Origin: Paracraurococcus sp049315625
GTDB taxonomy: Bacteria > Pseudomonadota > Alphaproteobacteria > Acetobacterales > Acetobacteraceae
Length of the DNA stretch: 7,972 nucleotides
NCBI GenBank assembly: GCA_049315625.1
Contig: JBMOJU010000255.1
Span: 1 to 7,972 of the forward strand
Direction: 5' to 3'
The position numbers and the translations under genes were made by a program. The notes beneath the pieces were generated by a model. That model worked only from the letters and a program-made list of their open reading frames with translations, made no database searches and was not told the origin of the DNA. Every line of letters begins with the position of its first letter. Position 1 is the stretch's first letter. Shown here in pieces: positions 5,719 to 7,972 of this stretch.

Positions 5719-6531
5719 CTAACGCGCCGCCAGGTTCCCCAGCCGCCCGGCCATCATCCCGCTGTCGATCACCAGCTCCGACCCCGTCACGTAGCGGGAG
5801 GCGTCGGAGGCCAGGAACAGCACCCCGTCGGCGATATCCTGGGGCGTGCCCAGCTTGCCGGTCGGCACGCTGCCCTCGGCGATCGCCCGGGCGTCGATCG
5901 GCGCGTTGCGCCGCACGTCGCTGGCGCCGGCCGGCATCTTCTCCCAGATCTCGGTGGCGATGATGCCGGGGTGGACGCTGTTGCAGCGGATGTCGTCGCG
6001 CGCGCCGGCGCATTCCAGCGCGACCGACTTGGCGAACAGCCGCACCGCCCCCTTGGTCGCCGAATACCCCGCAAGCCCTGCCGAGCCGCGCAGCCCGGCG
6101 ACGGAGGAGATCATGATGATCGACCCACCTTGGCCCGACTTCCGCATCAGCGGGATGCCGTGCTTGGCGGTCAGGAACACGCCGTCGATGTTCACCGCGG
6201 TCTGCTTCCGCCAATCCGCCAGCGACATCTCCAGCAGCGGGCCCATGATGGCGATGCCGGCATTGGCCACCAGCACGTCCAGCCGGCCGAAGCGCCGGTC
6301 CACCTCGGCGATGATCTCGACCCACCGATCCTCGTCGGTCACATCCTGATGCAGGTAGAGCGCCTGGCCACCGGCGCCGCGGATCGCCTCGGCAGTCGCT
6401 TCACCGCGGTGGTCGTCGAGGTCGGTGAGGACCACCGTCGCCCCCTCCCGCCCCAGCGTGGTGGCGATGGCGGCGCCGATGCCGGCGGCCGCCCCGGTGA
6501 CGAGCGCGACCTTGCCTTGGACCTGGCCCAT
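5719..6531 (-). CDS. Classical short-chain dehydrogenase/reductase (SDR), NAD-type
   Basis: A 270-residue Rossmann-fold oxidoreductase. It has the cofactor glycine motif TGAAAGIG (12-19), Asp37 at the end of the second beta strand (favouring NAD(H) over NADP(H)), NAG at 90-92, and the catalytic tetrad Asn114, Ser143, Tyr156 and Lys160 in ISSVAG and YSATKGAV. The C-terminal SDR landmarks VHPG and GSELVIDSG are present. It would interconvert an alcohol and a ketone in the cytoplasm. The style resembles cyclopentanol dehydrogenase and similar generalist SDRs, but substrate cannot be read from sequence. It starts at ATG 6531 behind a very good ribosome binding site. It lies 33 bp downstream of dnaQ in the same direction, with no terminator seen between them, so read-through from the housekeeping cluster is plausible. 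Its stop is 3 bp from that of the convergent GST gene. Confidence 0.92.
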   Translation of the reverse strand: MGQVQGKVALVTGAAAGIGAAIATTLGREGATVVLTDLDDHRGEATAEAIRGAGGQALYLHQDVTDEDRWVEIIAEVDRRFGRLDVLVANAGIAIMGPLLEMSLADWRKQTAVNIDGVFLTAKHGIPLMRKSGQGGSIIMISSVAGLRGSAGLAGYSATKGAVRLFAKSVALECAGARDDIRCNSVHPGIIATEIWEKMPAGASDVRRNAPIDARAIAEGSVPTGKLGTPQDIADGVLFLASDASRYVTGSELVIDSGMMAGRLGNLAAR

Positions 6532-6536
6532 TGTTT

Positions 6537-6543
6537 CCTCCCT
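6537..6543 (-). promoter_or_regulatory. Strong ribosome binding site of the SDR gene
   Basis: On the minus strand AGGGAGG precedes the SDR ATG by five bases (AAACA). It is the clearest Shine-Dalgarno sequence in the window. It suggests the SDR is translated independently of dnaQ even if it shares its transcript. Confidence 0.8.
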
Positions 6544-6564
6544 GCGGTTGTCCCGCCTGAAAGG

Positions 6565-7281
6565 CTAGCCGCTCGCCGCGCCGGCGTCAGGCCCCGGCTC
6601 CGCGAAGGGCGGCTTCAGCCAGGCCGGGTCCTTCAGCTTCTTCAGGAAGGCCGCATGCGCCTCCAGCGCCGCCGCGTCCGGCAGGATCGGCCGCGGCGTC
6701 CGCGCCCGGGTCAGTCCGCTGAGTGTCGCCACCGGCGCGGTGACCTGTGCCGCCAGCACCAGGCCGGGCTGCTTGCCGCCCATCAGCTCCAGATAGACCT
6801 GCGACAGCAGCTTCACGTCGAGCAGCGCGTTGTGGCTGGTGCGCATCGAGTTATCGACGCCGAGCCGGCGGCAGAGCGCATCCAGGCTGTTCGGCATGCC
6901 GGGGAAGCGCTTCTTCGCCAGCGCCAGGCTGTCGACCATCCGGGCGCGGTCCAGCTTCGTCCGCCCGGCCAGCGCCAGCTCCGCATCCAGGAAGCCGAAA
7001 TCGAAGGGCGCGTTGTGGGCGATGATCGGGTCGCCGCCGAGGAAGCCGAGGAAGTCGTCGACCACCGCGGCGAAGCGCGGCTTGCCCTGCAGCATCTCCA
7101 GCGTGAAGCCGTGGATGCGCGTGCTTTCGGGCGGCACGTCCCGCTCGGGGTCGAGCAGCACGTGGAAGGCCTCGCCGGTCGGGATCAGGTTGACGATCTC
7201 GATCGCCGCGATCTCGATCACCCGGTCGCCGGTGGCGGGGTCGAGGCCGGTGGTCTCGGTGTCCAGCACCAGCTGCCTCAT
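6565..7281 (-). CDS. dnaQ: DNA polymerase III subunit epsilon (3'-5' proofreading exonuclease)
   Basis: A 238-residue DEDDh exonuclease that removes misincorporated bases within the Pol III core. Exo I is VLDTETTGLDP (Asp7, Glu9), Exo II is IIAHNAPFDFGFLDAEL (Asp94), and Exo III is SHNALLDVKLL (His150, Asp155). RIHGFTLEML and PNSLDALCRRLGVD are also typical of bacterial epsilon. Exo III has Asn151 where most homologues have Gly (HGALLD); the catalytic residues are intact. After the exonuclease domain (about 1-175) a proline/alanine-rich tail of about 60 residues follows, equivalent to the region that contacts the polymerase alpha subunit. Its start ATG overlaps the coaE stop as ATGA (7278-7281), and AGGGAG lies about eight bases upstream. 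The aroE-coaE-dnaQ neighbourhood is well known in Alphaproteobacteria and supports a housekeeping role over a stand-alone DnaQ-like exonuclease. Confidence 0.95.
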   Translation of the reverse strand: MRQLVLDTETTGLDPATGDRVIEIAAIEIVNLIPTGEAFHVLLDPERDVPPESTRIHGFTLEMLQGKPRFAAVVDDFLGFLGGDPIIAHNAPFDFGFLDAELALAGRTKLDRARMVDSLALAKKRFPGMPNSLDALCRRLGVDNSMRTSHNALLDVKLLSQVYLELMGGKQPGLVLAAQVTAPVATLSGLTRARTPRPILPDAAALEAHAAFLKKLKDPAWLKPPFAEPGPDAGAASG

Positions 7282-7865
7282 GCCCGAAGCTCCCTGACCA
7301 GGCGCCGGATGGCGCGCTGTGCGGCGTGGCGCGACTGGCCGGTGTGGACGAGGACGTCGGCGCGGCGGCGCTTTTCCTTGTCCGGCAGCTGGCGGGACAG
7401 GATGTAGTCCAGCCGCGCCTCGGTCATGCCGGGCCGGCGCAGCACCCGCCAGCGCTGCACCGCGGCGGGCGCGGTCACCACCACCACCAGGTCGCAGCGA
7501 CCCTGGCCGCGTGTCTCGAACAGCAGCGGGATGTCCAGCACCACCAGGCGCTCCGCCCGGCGGCGGGCGGCGCCCATGAAGCGGTGCTCGGCGTCGCGGA
7601 CCAGCGGGTGGACGATGCGCTCCAGCCGCCGCATCGCCTCCGGCTGGCCGAGCACCGCCTGGCGAAGCGCCTCCCGGTTCACCCGGCCGGACTCCACCGT
7701 ACCGGGAAAGGCGGCGCCGATGGGTGCTACGGCGCGGCCGCCGCGGCCCTGCACCGCATGCACGGCGGCGTCGGCGTCGAAGACCGGGACGCGCAGGCGC
7801 TTGAAGGTATTGGCGGCGGTGGATTTCCCCATGCCGATCCCGCCGGTGAGGCCGATGACCTTCAT
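7278..7865 (-). CDS. coaE: Dephospho-CoA kinase
   Basis: A 195-residue P-loop kinase that phosphorylates the 3'-hydroxyl of dephospho-CoA with ATP, the last step of coenzyme A synthesis. It begins MKVIGLTGGIGMGKST, with the Walker A loop at residues 8-15. Asp30 and Asp32 in VFDADAAVH are in the catalytic/substrate region. IVHPLV, LVVLDIPLLFETRG and the lid/adenine segment RRPGMTEARLDYILSRQLPDKEKRRRAD are all family signatures. Length is close to the 206 residues of E. coli CoaE. I place the start at 7865, not the upstream in-frame ATG at 7934: the extra 23 arginine/glycine-rich residues are simply the aroE 3' end read in another frame. The start overlaps the aroE stop as ATGA (7862-7865), and the end overlaps dnaQ the same way, so the three genes look translationally coupled. 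Confidence 0.95.
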   Translation of the reverse strand: MKVIGLTGGIGMGKSTAANTFKRLRVPVFDADAAVHAVQGRGGRAVAPIGAAFPGTVESGRVNREALRQAVLGQPEAMRRLERIVHPLVRDAEHRFMGAARRRAERLVVLDIPLLFETRGQGRCDLVVVVTAPAAVQRWRVLRRPGMTEARLDYILSRQLPDKEKRRRADVLVHTGQSRHAAQRAIRRLVRELRA

Positions 7866-7972
7866 CGGGCGGGAATATCCCCGCCGACCACCTGGCGCAG
7901 CTCTTCGTCGACCACGGGTGTTACCCCGAACCACGCGGAAAAACCCGGCCGCGCCTGGTGCAGCAGCATCCC
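7862..7972 (-). CDS. aroE: Shikimate dehydrogenase, C-terminal end only (5' part outside window)
   Basis: The last 36 residues of a frame entering from the right edge. GMLLHQARPGFSAWFGVTPVVDEELRQVV matches the conserved C-terminal helix of AroE, where GxxMLxxQAxxxFxxWxGxxP is typical. The enzyme reduces 3-dehydroshikimate with NADPH in aromatic amino-acid synthesis; the catalytic and cofactor domains are not in the window. Position directly upstream of coaE with a 4-base overlap agrees with the common alphaproteobacterial order aroE-coaE-dnaQ. Identification from a short tail is backed by this context. Confidence 0.88.
   Translation of the reverse strand, partial: GMLLHQARPGFSAWFGVTPVVDEELRQVVGGDIPAR

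Noticed and set aside
5558..6325. Minus-strand frame of 255 codons overlapping the SDR and GST genes
   Set aside because: It is out of frame with the SDR, low complexity (Arg/Gly/Pro), and the SDR frame has all catalytic motifs.
5971..7407. 478-codon plus-strand frame opposite SDR, dnaQ and coaE
   Set aside because: It runs antisense across three genes with clear function and has no domain of its own.
7866..7934. Alternative upstream start for coaE (ATG at 7934)
   Set aside because: The extra 23 residues are the aroE 3' end in another frame; CoaE proteins begin directly before the P-loop, and 7865 gives the ATGA overlap seen at the next junction.

Overview
The window is about 70% GC by eye and comes from a bacterial chromosome. 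Codon choice, gene content and the aroE-coaE-dnaQ order fit an alphaproteobacterium. I infer Rhodospirillales, probably Acetobacteraceae (Roseomonas-like), from the protein style and the G/C-rich hairpin repeats; no rRNA or other decisive marker is present.

Layout. (1) Positions 1-4156, minus strand: a three-gene operon in the order soeA-soeB-soeC for a membrane-anchored complex iron-sulfur molybdoenzyme. It is best read as the SoeABC sulfite:quinone oxidoreductase, with soeC cut by the left window edge. soeA and soeB overlap by an ATGA; soeB and soeC are separated by a 136-bp gap filled with a REP-like inverted-repeat doublet. (2) 4157-4263: a 107-bp divergent intergenic region with several small inverted repeats. 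(3) 4264-5715, plus strand: an HpcH/HpaI-family aldolase followed 21 bp later by a glutathione S-transferase family gene. (4) 5719-6531, minus strand: a classical NAD-type short-chain dehydrogenase/reductase, convergent with the GST gene with only 3 bp between stop codons. (5) 6565-7972, minus strand: the housekeeping cluster aroE (3' end only), coaE and dnaQ, with ATGA overlaps at both junctions.

How the genes work together. SoeA carries the Mo-bisPGD active site and one [4Fe-4S] cluster, SoeB carries four [4Fe-4S] clusters, and SoeC is the quinone-reactive membrane anchor. Together they would oxidise sulfite to sulfate on the cytoplasmic side and pass electrons to the quinone pool. The divergent aldolase/GST pair looks like a small catabolic or detoxification operon. 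A link to organosulfonate breakdown, which releases sulfite, is possible but unproven. The aroE-coaE-dnaQ cluster provides shikimate dehydrogenase, dephospho-CoA kinase and the DNA polymerase III proofreading exonuclease.

I see no CRISPR array, insertion sequence, tRNA, rRNA or phage gene. Nothing here amounts to a clearly new biological system. The most interesting unexplained items are the REP-like doublet inside the soe operon and the nested inverted repeats in front of the aldolase gene.
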